Assembly (NCBI GenBank): GCA_900541695.1
Contig: UQKL01000014.1
Location: 4,550-68,549, forward strand
Direction of reading: 5' to 3'
DNA: 64,000 nucleotides
From: an uncultured Collinsella sp.
Lineage (GTDB): Bacteria > Actinomycetota > Coriobacteriia > Coriobacteriales > Coriobacteriaceae
The notes beneath the pieces were generated by a model. The model ran no database searches and was not told the origin of the DNA. It saw only the letters and a list, made by a program, of their open reading frames with translations. The translations under genes and the position numbers were made by a program. Shown piece after piece: positions 44,016 through 51,382 of the stretch (position 1 is the first letter of the stretch; every line of letters begins with the position of its first letter).

Positions 44016-44754
44016 CGTCGGTACCCTCCTGCTTGGTCGCGCTCATCGCCGCCTCGGCCTCGGCCTTCAGACGGCGGGCTTCCTCGAGCTTGGCCTCGGC
44101 CTGGGCGAGCTGCTCGGCGGCGTTATCGGCCGTGATGGTGGTATCGCCCTTGCCCTCGGCGTCCACGATGGCAGCCGCGGCGGCCAGGCGGTCCTCCTCG
44201 GCCATAGCGCGCTTGAGGTTCATGCCCACCACGATGAGGTGATACACCTGGTAGATAAAGAACAGCAGCATGGGCAGCACGATCACAATGAGGAAGCCCA
44301 TAGAGCTGGACAGGAAGTCCATGACCTTGCCCATCTGCGGCAACGCGAACAGGTACTTACCAACGATGTCGCCGTCGCTGATGATGTGCGTATCGGCCAC
44401 GTCGTTGTTGTCGCCCTTGGTGGTAAAGCTGCGCATGCCGTTGACCTCGTCGATGGCGGCGATGCGGTGAGTGTTGAGCGCGTACTCGTTGTCGATGATG
44501 GTATGGAACGTCACGATGTCGCCCACCTCGAGCTTGGAGGTGTCGCACTTTTTGATGAAGATAAGGTCGCCCTTGTTAAACGTGGGCGCCATGGAGTCGG
44601 ACTGCACGGCGAGCGGGGTGAAGCCGGCGATGTCAGAGACGCTGCCGTCCTCGCGCGTGGCGAGCGTGGTAAACGCATACAGGGCCGCCACCAGGATGAT
44701 GATCCACATGACGACGCTAAGCGCGATGGATGCGACTTTTTTAACAGATTGCAT
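44008..44754 (-). CDS. SipW-type signal peptidase I (first)
   Basis: This 248-residue S26B-type signal peptidase has one helix at the start (ASIALSVVMWIIILVAALYAF), the catalytic SDSMAPTFNKGDLIFIK (Ser54), FHTIIDNEYALNTHRIAAID (His96) and TTKGDNNDVAD (114-121). A second helix pair (FLSSSMGFLIVIVLPMLLFF and IYQVYHLIVVG) and a charged coiled tail follow. It lies directly after four genes encoding A-T-[YF]-A-W-[FY] signal peptides, the substrate type of SipW in Bacillus, so it should process them. A second, distinct copy closes the operon. Confidence 0.9.
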   Translation of the reverse strand: MQSVKKVASIALSVVMWIIILVAALYAFTTLATREDGSVSDIAGFTPLAVQSDSMAPTFNKGDLIFIKKCDTSKLEVGDIVTFHTIIDNEYALNTHRIAAIDEVNGMRSFTTKGDNNDVADTHIISDGDIVGKYLFALPQMGKVMDFLSSSMGFLIVIVLPMLLFFIYQVYHLIVVGMNLKRAMAEEDRLAAAAAIVDAEGKGDTTITADNAAEQLAQAEAKLEEARRLKAEAEAAMSATKQEGTDGE

Positions 44755-44814
44755 GATGTCCCTTACTACCGTGTCTGTCTAGGTCGTGCGCGGCCCGGTG
44801 GCCGCCGTGCATAT

Positions 44815-45642
44815 CTACTGTTCCTCGATGCCTTCAAAGCGAATCGATACTGAATAGTTAGCTCCCTTTAGCATATTAGTGCAATTTGGGTCCGTTCCCT
44901 CGAGCCATATGCGAACGGTTACCGGCTTATCCGTATCTTTTATCAGGTCGAACATATCGCTGGCCGCGGTGGCAGCGCCCGAGTCGAGTCCAAAGACAGT
45001 GGCCGCGCCGGATGAGCCCCCGCCCCCGTTGGGGTTGTAGACCCAGGTGTGGCCGTCGGCGGTAAAGCTCATGCGCATGGCGCTGGCCATGCCCTGCGTG
45101 TCGGAGCTAAACCGCGTGCCGGACACGCCGCCGTCGCCATCCTGCCCGGTCAGGCGAACGCGCAGGTCCGTACTGCTCATAAAGTGCAGCGTGAACTCCA
45201 GGTAGGCGCCGGTAGCGGGATCGGCGGTGGAACCGTCCTCGAAGGTGAAGGTCTGGTAGTCGCTCGTGGTGACGGGCTTGAGCTTGGACACATCGATGTC
45301 CACGCCCTTTTCGCTGGCGATGCGCGCCGAGATCTGGTCAAAGCCCAGGCTGTGCACGTATTCGTCGAACGTAGCGTGCTCGTCCAGGTCAAAGCGCAGC
45401 GAACCGTCGGCGTTGGCGTCGATCATGAGCATGCGGGTCTTGGCGCTATCGGCGATGGAAAACCAGGCGAACGTTGCCATGGCTATCGCCACCAGCGCAA
45501 ACAGCACCAGAACCACAGTGGTGGTGAGCTTGCGGCGAAGGTCGGTGTCGGCGGGGGCGGCGGTGCCGGGCCGGCGGGTAGCGGCGGTTGGACGGCGGTC
45601 GCCGGTAGCCGAGCGGCGGTCGTCTGGTTTAACGTGTGCCAT
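44815..45642 (-). CDS. Secreted SipW-dependent protein 4
   Basis: This 275-residue protein has a basic, disordered N-terminus (about 1-38), a signal helix TTVVLVLFALVAIAMATFAW followed by F-S, and a secreted beta-rich part. Motifs shared with its paralogues are ATFAWF at the cleavage region, LRVRL and AMRMSF in the middle, and the C-terminal VRIWLEGTDPNCTN (near residues 243-256). It contains RFSSDTQGMAS and a glycine-serine-rich loop (NPNGGGGSSG). It may be a filament subunit or adhesin in the TasA/camelysin manner; I found no direct family match. The ATG overlaps the upstream stop by one base. Confidence 0.75.
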   Translation of the reverse strand: MAHVKPDDRRSATGDRRPTAATRRPGTAAPADTDLRRKLTTTVVLVLFALVAIAMATFAWFSIADSAKTRMLMIDANADGSLRFDLDEHATFDEYVHSLGFDQISARIASEKGVDIDVSKLKPVTTSDYQTFTFEDGSTADPATGAYLEFTLHFMSSTDLRVRLTGQDGDGGVSGTRFSSDTQGMASAMRMSFTADGHTWVYNPNGGGGSSGAATVFGLDSGAATAASDMFDLIKDTDKPVTVRIWLEGTDPNCTNMLKGANYSVSIRFEGIEEQ

Positions 45643-46631
45643 TACGCCTCACCGTCCAAGGTCGCAAAGAGCGCCAGGTGCAAGGTGCCCGGATCTTGAT
45701 AGAGATAGTCGGCGCTATCGGGGTCGGTGCCCTCGATGTAGTAATAGATATCCAGACGATAGGTCTGGCCCAGCGCCAGCGTGGCGAGTGTGTTCTGCGG
45801 GCGCGTGGCTGTCTCGCTCGTGTCCAGCGTAAAGGCGGCCGGGTCCTGCGTCACGTTGGTACCGCAAGCGAGCTGGCTGTTTTGCCAGCCCAAGAGCATG
45901 CCATCGGCGTAGCCGGCAAGGCCAGCCGGGGCGGTCGTGGGATGCTCGCCGCGATGGCCGCTGTCGGAGCTGTCGAGCTCAAAGATGTTGGTGGCAAGCA
46001 CCTGGTTGCCGCTCGAGATCTTTATGCCCACGCGGGCTGCGCGCAGCAGTTCGGCATCGGCACCCTGCGGGACCAGCGATTCGGCCAGATACAGGTTGAC
46101 CTTGCCCCTTACTTTGCTGGCGCCCGTTCCGGTAATGGTGGGACGCAGGTCAATCCAGCCGTGGTAGAAGGCGGAGCCGTTGTCTTTTGCCTGCTCAAAC
46201 ACTGTGGCATCGCCGGCAGAGTTGTTTTGCGCACAGGCAGCAAAGCCGTTGAGGTCGAAGGTCGAGACCGGGTAGAGCGTCACGGCGCCGTTCGCGGTGG
46301 AGGCCAGAGATGCATCGCCTTGCTGCGACCAGCTGCCGCGGTCGGCGTCACCCAGCTCCAGCACCAGCTTGGACGTGTCGCTGTGCACGCTCACCGAGTT
46401 GGTGTTGACCTTCATATTGTTGGTAAACCAGGCGTAGGTCGCGACGCCCAAAGTGGCGGCGAGCGCCACCATAACGAGCGCGATGTAGGCACGCGCGCGG
46501 TGGGCGCGGCGGCGGGTGACGACGCCCTCGAGGTGTGAACACTCGGCAGCTGCACTGGAGGGGCTCGCGGGGCTCTCACTCTGGGTTTTGGCCTTGCGGT
46601 TATCTGCTGGCATGTGCCTCTGATCTTCCAT
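45642..46631 (-). CDS. Secreted SipW-dependent protein 3
   Basis: This 329-residue protein has a signal helix IALVMVALAATLGVATYAWF at about 50-69. The mature part has ALYPVSTFDLNGF-like block (TLYPVSTFDLNGF, the P-x-S-T-x-x-L motif), AARVGIKISSGNQV and C-terminal YYYIEGTDPDSADYL. The last motif has Ser where the others have Cys. I chose ATG 46631 after AAGGGGGCGAG; upstream in-frame sequence overlaps the previous gene. It starts 13 bases after secreted protein 2 and its stop overlaps the start of protein 4. Confidence 0.72.
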   Translation of the reverse strand: MEDQRHMPADNRKAKTQSESPASPSSAAAECSHLEGVVTRRRAHRARAYIALVMVALAATLGVATYAWFTNNMKVNTNSVSVHSDTSKLVLELGDADRGSWSQQGDASLASTANGAVTLYPVSTFDLNGFAACAQNNSAGDATVFEQAKDNGSAFYHGWIDLRPTITGTGASKVRGKVNLYLAESLVPQGADAELLRAARVGIKISSGNQVLATNIFELDSSDSGHRGEHPTTAPAGLAGYADGMLLGWQNSQLACGTNVTQDPAAFTLDTSETATRPQNTLATLALGQTYRLDIYYYIEGTDPDSADYLYQDPGTLHLALFATLDGEA

Positions 46632-46644
46632 ATTGCTCGCCCCC

Positions 46645-47481
46645 TTATGCCTTGGCCGCGGCAAAGGCAAGCTGCAGCACCACATCGTGGGCCTGGGCCT
46701 CGTCGATGCAATTGGCGTCGCAGCCTTCCATGTACACAACGTAGCGAACGCTTGCCACCTCGTTGGCGGCCAGCGTGCAGATGGGCGTGGCGCCTGCGCG
46801 CGCCGTGGGCGTGTCGCCGGTGCCGTCCATGCTGTAGGCGCTTATGGAGCGCGCAGGGTCGGCGGTGTAGGTCCAGCCCGAGGCGCCCGCTGCCACAACC
46901 ACGCCGTCTTGCGCGGTGGTGCGCCTGCTGGTGGCACCCGCGGTGCTGCCCAGGTCGTCGCAGGTAAAGATGTGCGTTTGCGTACCCGACCGGGTCGTTA
47001 TCACAAGACCCAGGCGCAATGCGGCAAGCAGCTGCGGATCGCTCGTCACGCTCATCTGGCCCTGATACAGGTACACGTTGAGCGCGCTGTCGCCGCCCTT
47101 AAGGTACAGCGTGCCCGAAAGGGCATAGTCGTCCAGCTGCGCGGTGCAGTCGGCGTAGTCGGTCGTGATGCCCGCAGCGTTTTGGAACGTGCCGCGCCAA
47201 AAGCGGGAAAGGTCTGACGTCGAGATGGGATAGAGCGTCTTGTCGGCGGCGGCAAGTGTGGCCGTCGTGTCCCAGGGCCCGTTGGCCGAAAGGCCAATCT
47301 GCAGATCGGAGCCCTCGTCGCTTACCGTATGCGCCACGGGCGTCACGTTGGTGTAGCGCGAGTTGCTAAACCAGGCGTAGGTGGCGGCGCTCAGGGCAGC
47401 TACCAGCACCAGCATCCATGCGGCCGCAGCAACCATGCGGCGGCGCGAGCTTAGGATGTCTTTGATGTTCGATGTACTCAT
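46645..47481 (-). CDS. Secreted SipW-dependent protein 2
   Basis: This 278-residue protein starts MSTSNIKDILSSRRRMVAAA and has a signal helix WMLVLVAALSAATYAWFSNS. Shared motifs are KTLYPISTSDLSRFW (P-x-S-T-x-x-L), AALRLGLVITTRSG, and C-terminal RYVVYMEGCDANCIDE (W/Y-x-E-G-x-D-x-x-C, with a second Cys). A ribosome site GGGGG precedes the ATG at 47481. It follows protein 1 by 11 bases. The mature part has several cysteines (DYADCTAQL, FTCDDL) that could form disulfides outside the cell. Confidence 0.72.
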   Translation of the reverse strand: MSTSNIKDILSSRRRMVAAAAWMLVLVAALSAATYAWFSNSRYTNVTPVAHTVSDEGSDLQIGLSANGPWDTTATLAAADKTLYPISTSDLSRFWRGTFQNAAGITTDYADCTAQLDDYALSGTLYLKGGDSALNVYLYQGQMSVTSDPQLLAALRLGLVITTRSGTQTHIFTCDDLGSTAGATSRRTTAQDGVVVAAGASGWTYTADPARSISAYSMDGTGDTPTARAGATPICTLAANEVASVRYVVYMEGCDANCIDEAQAHDVVLQLAFAAAKA

Positions 47482-47492
47482 CCCCGGCCCCC

Positions 47493-48377
47493 TTACGAAC
47501 GCTTGCCGGCAAAGCGCAGCGCCAGCGATTGCAGGCTGGTGGCGGCCAGGTTGTTGGTGCAGTCGGGGTCGCAGCCTTCCAGCCACACGTACACATCCAC
47601 ACGCACGGGCGTGCTGCGGTTGGCGCCCTTGGCGGCAGCGGGCAGGCTGCAGATCTTGGTCGTGGCCTCCTTGAGGCTCACGACGCCGGTGTCTTCGTTG
47701 TAGTCGCAGAAGTTTGCACTGGTCAGCTGGTCAAAATGGACCGTGGCGCCGTCGGAGCGGCTGCTGTCGAGCACCAGGTGGTTCTGCTCGTTTTCGCCGG
47801 CGTCCTTGCCATCGAGCGTGTTGTAGCGCGCCTGGGGATTGTGCTCGCCCGAGACCTCAAAGACGTACTGGCCCGTAACGGTATCGCCCTGCCCTGGAGC
47901 ATAGGCGACCAGCCCCACGCGCAGGGCGGTGGAGATGGGGTTTGCCGGATCTTGCTCGGTAAAGTCGATGCCCGACAGGTACACGTCGGTTGCGGCCGAG
48001 TTAGTGGCCAGGTACAGGGAGGTCTTGTAGTAGTCGGAATGCTCGGCCGCGCCAAACATGCTGGCAAACAGCGAATCCTGCGTGGTTCCGCCGGTAAAGC
48101 CCATTACCTTTTGAAAGCCGTTGAGCACGTTGTCGGTCGAGACGGGATCGAGCAGGCCCGCAAAGCTTAAACCGGCGTTGGTTTTGTATTCGCCGTCGTA
48201 CTCGTTGGAGATGAGGAAGGTTACGCCCGTGCCCGCGGCCATCTTGACGTCGGTGATATGACGGTTGGCGTTGTAGATGTACCAGGCATACGTTACGGCT
48301 CCGGCAACAGCAAGGGCCACCAGCAACGTGGCGAGCATGCGATTGAACTGTTTTTTCAGCGAACGCGCGTCCGACAT
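47493..48377 (-). CDS. Secreted SipW-dependent protein 1 (first gene of the operon)
   Basis: This 294-residue protein starts MSDARSLKKQFNRMLATLLV with signal helix ending AVAGAVTYAWYIYN. Shared motifs are LLDPVSTDNVLNGF, TALRVGLVAYAPG and the C-terminal VDVYVWLEGCDPDCTNN with two cysteines. The ribosome site GGGGGAGGGGC precedes the ATG at 48377. No clear promoter is seen between it and the divergent tRNA-Val; a TAGAAT sits at about 48440 on the minus strand without a matching -35. It heads the operon of four secreted proteins, two SipW peptidases, AAA and DUF2357. Confidence 0.75.
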   Translation of the reverse strand: MSDARSLKKQFNRMLATLLVALAVAGAVTYAWYIYNANRHITDVKMAAGTGVTFLISNEYDGEYKTNAGLSFAGLLDPVSTDNVLNGFQKVMGFTGGTTQDSLFASMFGAAEHSDYYKTSLYLATNSAATDVYLSGIDFTEQDPANPISTALRVGLVAYAPGQGDTVTGQYVFEVSGEHNPQARYNTLDGKDAGENEQNHLVLDSSRSDGATVHFDQLTSANFCDYNEDTGVVSLKEATTKICSLPAAAKGANRSTPVRVDVYVWLEGCDPDCTNNLAATSLQSLALRFAGKRS

Positions 48378-48549
48378 GCCCCTCCCCCAGATGCCGTGCT
48401 GCAAACTACCTGGACACCATTTGCCCATAATGGAGTTATTCTACGCGAATGTGCTGTTCGTCGGGGGTACAAACGCGACTTTCCGCGTGCTGTTCGCGCT
48501 ACATCGGGGCGGATAGGGTCGCAAATCGCCGCTTTTTAAAAAATAGTTC

Positions 48550-48578
48550 TTGCCACTGGGCGGGAGCTCCGTTATATT
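48550..48578 (+). promoter_or_regulatory. Promoter of tRNA-Val
   Basis: TTGCCA (48550-48555), 17 bases, and TATATT (48573-48578) lie 30 bases before the tRNA. The flanks (AATAGTTCTTGC and GCTCCGTTAT) match those of the tRNA-Leu promoter. Confidence 0.8.
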
Positions 48579-48607
48579 ATTCCCTGCGCACTCGCGCACC
48601 CTTGATC

Positions 48608-48679
48608 GGGCGTTTAGCTCAGGGGGAGAGCGCTTCCCTGACACGGAAGAGGTCAGAAGTTCAAATCTTCTAACGCCCA
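48608..48679 (+). tRNA. tRNA-Val (anticodon GAC)
   Basis: GGGCGTT pairs with AACGCCC, the D-arm is AGCTCAGGGGGAGAGC, the anticodon loop is CTGACAC (GAC) and the T-arm is AGAAG-TTCAAAT-CTTCT. CCA is encoded at 48680-48682. Confidence 0.96.
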
Positions 48680-48690
48680 CCAAATGTTCG

Positions 48691-48726
48691 CAGCTCAGAG
48701 GCTTCGTCTCTGAGCTGTTTTGTTTT
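48691..48726 (+). terminator. Rho-independent terminator of tRNA-Val
   Basis: CAGCTCAGAG and CTCTGAGCTG pair around GCTTCGT, followed by TTTTGTTTT. Confidence 0.9.
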
Positions 48727-48925
48727 ACGCCGCCAAGCCAAGCGGGCGCCGCAGCAGCCAAACCCGCTTCGACAGCTCCAATAACCATCCCAGCCGCGCC
48801 TAAAATCGCCAAGTAGCCCCAGCGATCACCCCGATTAGGCCCCAAGCCGCCCAAACTGCCTTGGTGACCGCCCCAATCTGGCCTTCACAAGCCTCGTGGC
48901 CACATCCAGATAGCCTTCCCATAAT

Positions 48926-49107
48926 CAGGTCTAATACTTTTCCCGAGAAGTGAACGAGCTTATTTGGGCCACCGAAGCATCCACACTTTTCGAAGCAAAA
49001 ACCGCAGGATTCCAATGACAAAACCGCAGGAAATAAGCCACCAAAAGTGTCGATGTTTCGGGGGTCCGTTTTGACTCGTTCACTTCTCGGGAAAAGTATT
49101 AGACCTG
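48926..49107. mobile_element. 182-bp MITE-like element with 33-bp perfect inverted repeats
   Basis: The first 33 bases (48926-48958) and the last 33 (49075-49107) are exact inverse complements. The interior has a second inverted pair (CGAAGCATCCACACTTTT and AAAAGTGTCGATGTTTCG, 16 of 18) and two direct copies of AAAACCGCAGGA. No target duplication is clear at the edges (AAT and AAA). There is no transposase, so it is a miniature element or a large structured RNA or DNA site. The rest of 48727-49144 holds only weak hydrophobic reading frames, possibly a decayed membrane protein gene. Confidence 0.7.
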
Positions 49108-49144
49108 AAAATAAGGCCCCTGGCCCCACCCCTAGCAACCGCCC

Positions 49145-50248
49145 CTACCAATGTTGACGCGCCTCGATAACCGTTTGCCAAAGCTTAAAACGCTTCGTTT
49201 CGACGCGCTTGAGGGCAAAATATCGCTGTTCCTCGCTCATGGGCTTGTTAAAAATGGGTCGCTTATTCCGATGCAGCTTCCGCCGGATGCGTTCGCACAG
49301 CCGAACGAGCTTGTCGTAGTCATTTGCCTGGTCAGTCGTCACGGTAAAGTACGCCACGCCGCTCAGCAGCTGTAACTCGTTGCGGCGCTCGGCATCCTTG
49401 TGGATCTTCTCGCTTCCGTCGTGGATGGCATCGCTGTCGTAATCGACCATCGCGGTCAGTACCTCTGGCAGCAGCCCGGCCTTTACTTTATCCATGCCCA
49501 CCTCGACTTTAGCCGTAAGCGTTATGTCGGGCGTGCGTTCCAACACGCGAAGCCTGCGATTGCGCCCATCGTTGTATCCATCGCGGATGAAGACCTTCTT
49601 GTTGAGCTCGGCCTTGCCCAATGCATACCCGCCGTAGCGCGTAGGCAGCGACATAAACATGCACAGCCCCGATTCCCTCGGAGAGCGCGACCCCTCGATC
49701 ACATATGCAAGGAGCGCCTTTGCCTTCGCAAGATCTCTCACCTTGGGGGACTTCTCGATATACGCCGCGATGAGCTCCTTGGTCGTGAGCCTGCCATCGC
49801 GCATGCCCGCATCCCTGCTTGTTACCCCACCGGGAGCAAGGTTATCCAGCCGATAGTCCGATGTCATGGCATAACCGGCATAGATGGCCGCCGCTGCATC
49901 GTCATCGTGCGCGGCCTGCAAAAACGCCAGCTCGGGAGAGCATACGTACGCATCCAGGTCGCCTCTCCAGTGGCCCAGCGAGATAAACGAACCTGCTGGG
50001 AGCTCGTTGGTGCACAGGTGCGTCTTAACATGCTTGCTCCGCCGACGGTCGGCTCGCGACGGCACCAGCAAATCCAGCGTTTCGATCCCCAGGTCGTAGC
50101 GATCGATAAACTCCTGCGCCTCCTGGTCGCAGAGCGCGCAGGCGTCCGCAATCGACACGACCTCTGGTTCCGAATCCCCAAAGCGCGGGTTCGGGATGTG
50201 TGCCAAGAGCGCCAGCGCAGCGTTATGTGAAACGATAAAGTGCCCCAT
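49145..50248 (-). CDS. Vsr/DUF559-like nuclease-fold protein, paralogue of 23463
   Basis: This 367-residue protein shows no clear family in its N-terminal half (starts MGHFIVSHNAALALLAHIPN; contains CTNELPAGSFISLG). A helical middle (TTKELIAAYIEKSPKVRDLA) and the C-terminal block TAMVDYDSDAIHDG, ERRNELQLLSG, VAYFTVTTDQANDYDKL follow. The order D-x-D, H, ERRNEL and T-x-DQ resembles the Vsr/MutH/DUF559 fold and the gene at 23463. Such proteins, with an AbiEi-like or wHTH N-terminus, are numerous in Coriobacteriia according to my recollection. The ATG has a weak ribosome site. Activity is unknown; defence or regulation are possible. Confidence 0.58.
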   Translation of the reverse strand: MGHFIVSHNAALALLAHIPNPRFGDSEPEVVSIADACALCDQEAQEFIDRYDLGIETLDLLVPSRADRRRSKHVKTHLCTNELPAGSFISLGHWRGDLDAYVCSPELAFLQAAHDDDAAAAIYAGYAMTSDYRLDNLAPGGVTSRDAGMRDGRLTTKELIAAYIEKSPKVRDLAKAKALLAYVIEGSRSPRESGLCMFMSLPTRYGGYALGKAELNKKVFIRDGYNDGRNRRLRVLERTPDITLTAKVEVGMDKVKAGLLPEVLTAMVDYDSDAIHDGSEKIHKDAERRNELQLLSGVAYFTVTTDQANDYDKLVRLCERIRRKLHRNKRPIFNKPMSEEQRYFALKRVETKRFKLWQTVIEARQHW

Positions 50249-50370
50249 GGCGCGAAGATAGCACGCGCGTCGGCGGCGGCTCGCGACCCTGGCGAGTTTT
50301 CGACAAACAACCGGCGGTTTTTTGCCGCGGCGCGTCCAAACTGCTCATTCGTCGACGTCTAAATGCAAAT

Positions 50371-50418
50371 CCGTCAAGCTTTTGGCAAGGTTGCCGCTCA
50401 ACTGACCAAAAGCTGACC
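50371..50418. promoter_or_regulatory. Intergenic motif block shared with the Tad promoter
   Basis: CCGTCAAGCTTTTGGCAAGGTT is followed by GACCAAAAGCTGACC. Arms AGCTTTTGG (50378-50386) and CCAAAAGCT (50406-50414) are inverted. The same two blocks occur in reversed order at 16896-16935. They lie between divergent genes (49145 and 50566) and may be binding sites for a common regulator. Confidence 0.4.
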
Positions 50419-50565
50419 ATGCACTTGCCCATTTGCTTGACGGCACGCCCCCGCCAAAATGCTCCGCGACTTCTCGGGCGGTCGAAGCGCTCGTTTAGCG
50501 ACCACACACCCGCCGCTGGGGTATCCTTGGAGCACATGCACCGCAAGCCACACAAAGGAGCCGCC

Positions 50566-51264
50566 ATGCGCACCGAGCTCGATGTTCCCTTTTCGCACAA
50601 AGACGAGGCCAAGGCCCTGGGCGCCAAGTGGGACCGGGTCAAGAAGATCTGGTACGTGCCCGATGGCGTCAACCCCGAGCCCTTTGCCGCGTGGCTGCCC
50701 GGCGTGGATCGCTCCGACCCCAGCGCGCCCTACATCTACCTGGTGCTGGGCAAGCGCGAATGTTGGAAGTGTCACGAGCAGACGACGGTCGCGGCCTTTG
50801 GCATTCCGTATTGGGCGGCCGAGGACTCGGGCAGCAAGGCTGCGCCCAGCGCAGCGCCCTCCATGGACGACGCTGGCCACATCGCAATCGACACCGCCCG
50901 CGCCAACGCCATAGCCATCGTTCCCGCGCTGGGCTGCGTGCCGGCCGAGATCCGCGACTACCTGCGCGAGCGCTGCGGCTACAAACCCGTAACGTCGCGC
51001 ACCACCAAAACCGTATCGCTCGCCAGCACCTGCACCGCCTGTGGCGCGCTGCAAGGCAGCCATTACCTGTTCGAGGAGCCCACGTCGCCGTTTGCACTTA
51101 CGGCCATCAACAAGCTGCCCGCGCTGGAGTTCGTGCGCGTGGAAGTCGCCGGCGTCTATGGCATCCCTGCCACCAAAGGCGACTTCGACCAGGCGCTCTT
51201 CACCTGGGCACGCGACCACCACACCCAGTTCCACAAGAGCCTGTTCGAGGGGATCTACCTGTAG
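50566..51264 (+). CDS. DUF5710 domain protein with two cysteine knuckles
   Basis: This 232-residue protein starts MRTELDVPFSHKDEAKALGA and continues KWDRVKKIWYVPDGVNPEPF, the DUF5710 pattern seen in N-termini of some plasmid primases and alone in others. It has two zinc-type knuckles, CWKCHEQTTVAAFG (about residue 64) and CTACGALQGSHYLFEEP (about 157). The end IPATKGDFDQALFTWARDHH may bind nucleic acid or a partner. AAAGGAG sits five bases before the ATG. The family role is not known; small DNA-binding or nucleic-acid sensing functions are possible. Confidence 0.65.
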   Translation: MRTELDVPFSHKDEAKALGAKWDRVKKIWYVPDGVNPEPFAAWLPGVDRSDPSAPYIYLVLGKRECWKCHEQTTVAAFGIPYWAAEDSGSKAAPSAAPSMDDAGHIAIDTARANAIAIVPALGCVPAEIRDYLRERCGYKPVTSRTTKTVSLASTCTACGALQGSHYLFEEPTSPFALTAINKLPALEFVRVEVAGVYGIPATKGDFDQALFTWARDHHTQFHKSLFEGIYL

Positions 51265-51271
51265 GGCAAAA

Positions 51272-51353
51272 CTCGAAAATCGAGTCCAGATTTCCTCGAA
51301 AATCGAGTGTGAAAATCCTCGAAAATCGAGTATGATTATCCTCGAAAATCGAG
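51272..51353. promoter_or_regulatory. Four palindromic iterons, 23-bp period
   Basis: CTCGAAAATCGAG occurs at 51272, 51295, 51318 and 51341, each 23 bases apart. The repeats lie directly before the AAA_14/DUF4143 gene and are not separated by CRISPR-like spacers (10 bases). Equal phasing of about two helical turns suggests cooperative binding of one protein on one face of the DNA, perhaps autoregulation by the gene product. Confidence 0.8.
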
Positions 51354-51382
51354 TATGCGCAGGTAGTGAGGTCTATCAAATC

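Noticed and set aside
40182..44135. 1317-codon open frame opposite the DUF2357 and AAA genes
   Set aside because: It mirrors the codon bias of the coding strand (rich in L, G, H, V, D), shows no domains, and spans two real genes and a gap.
48441..48854. 137-codon minus-strand frame across tRNA-Val
   Set aside because: Its middle is the complement of the tRNA, a common false gene. The hydrophobic ends may be a decayed gene but I cannot support it.
48800..49138. 112-codon minus-strand frame across the MITE-like element
   Set aside because: Half of it is the inverted repeat element; no ribosome site or homology pattern.
51272..51353. CRISPR array
   Set aside because: Repeats are only 13 bp palindromes with 10-bp gaps, in a promoter position; no cas genes nearby.
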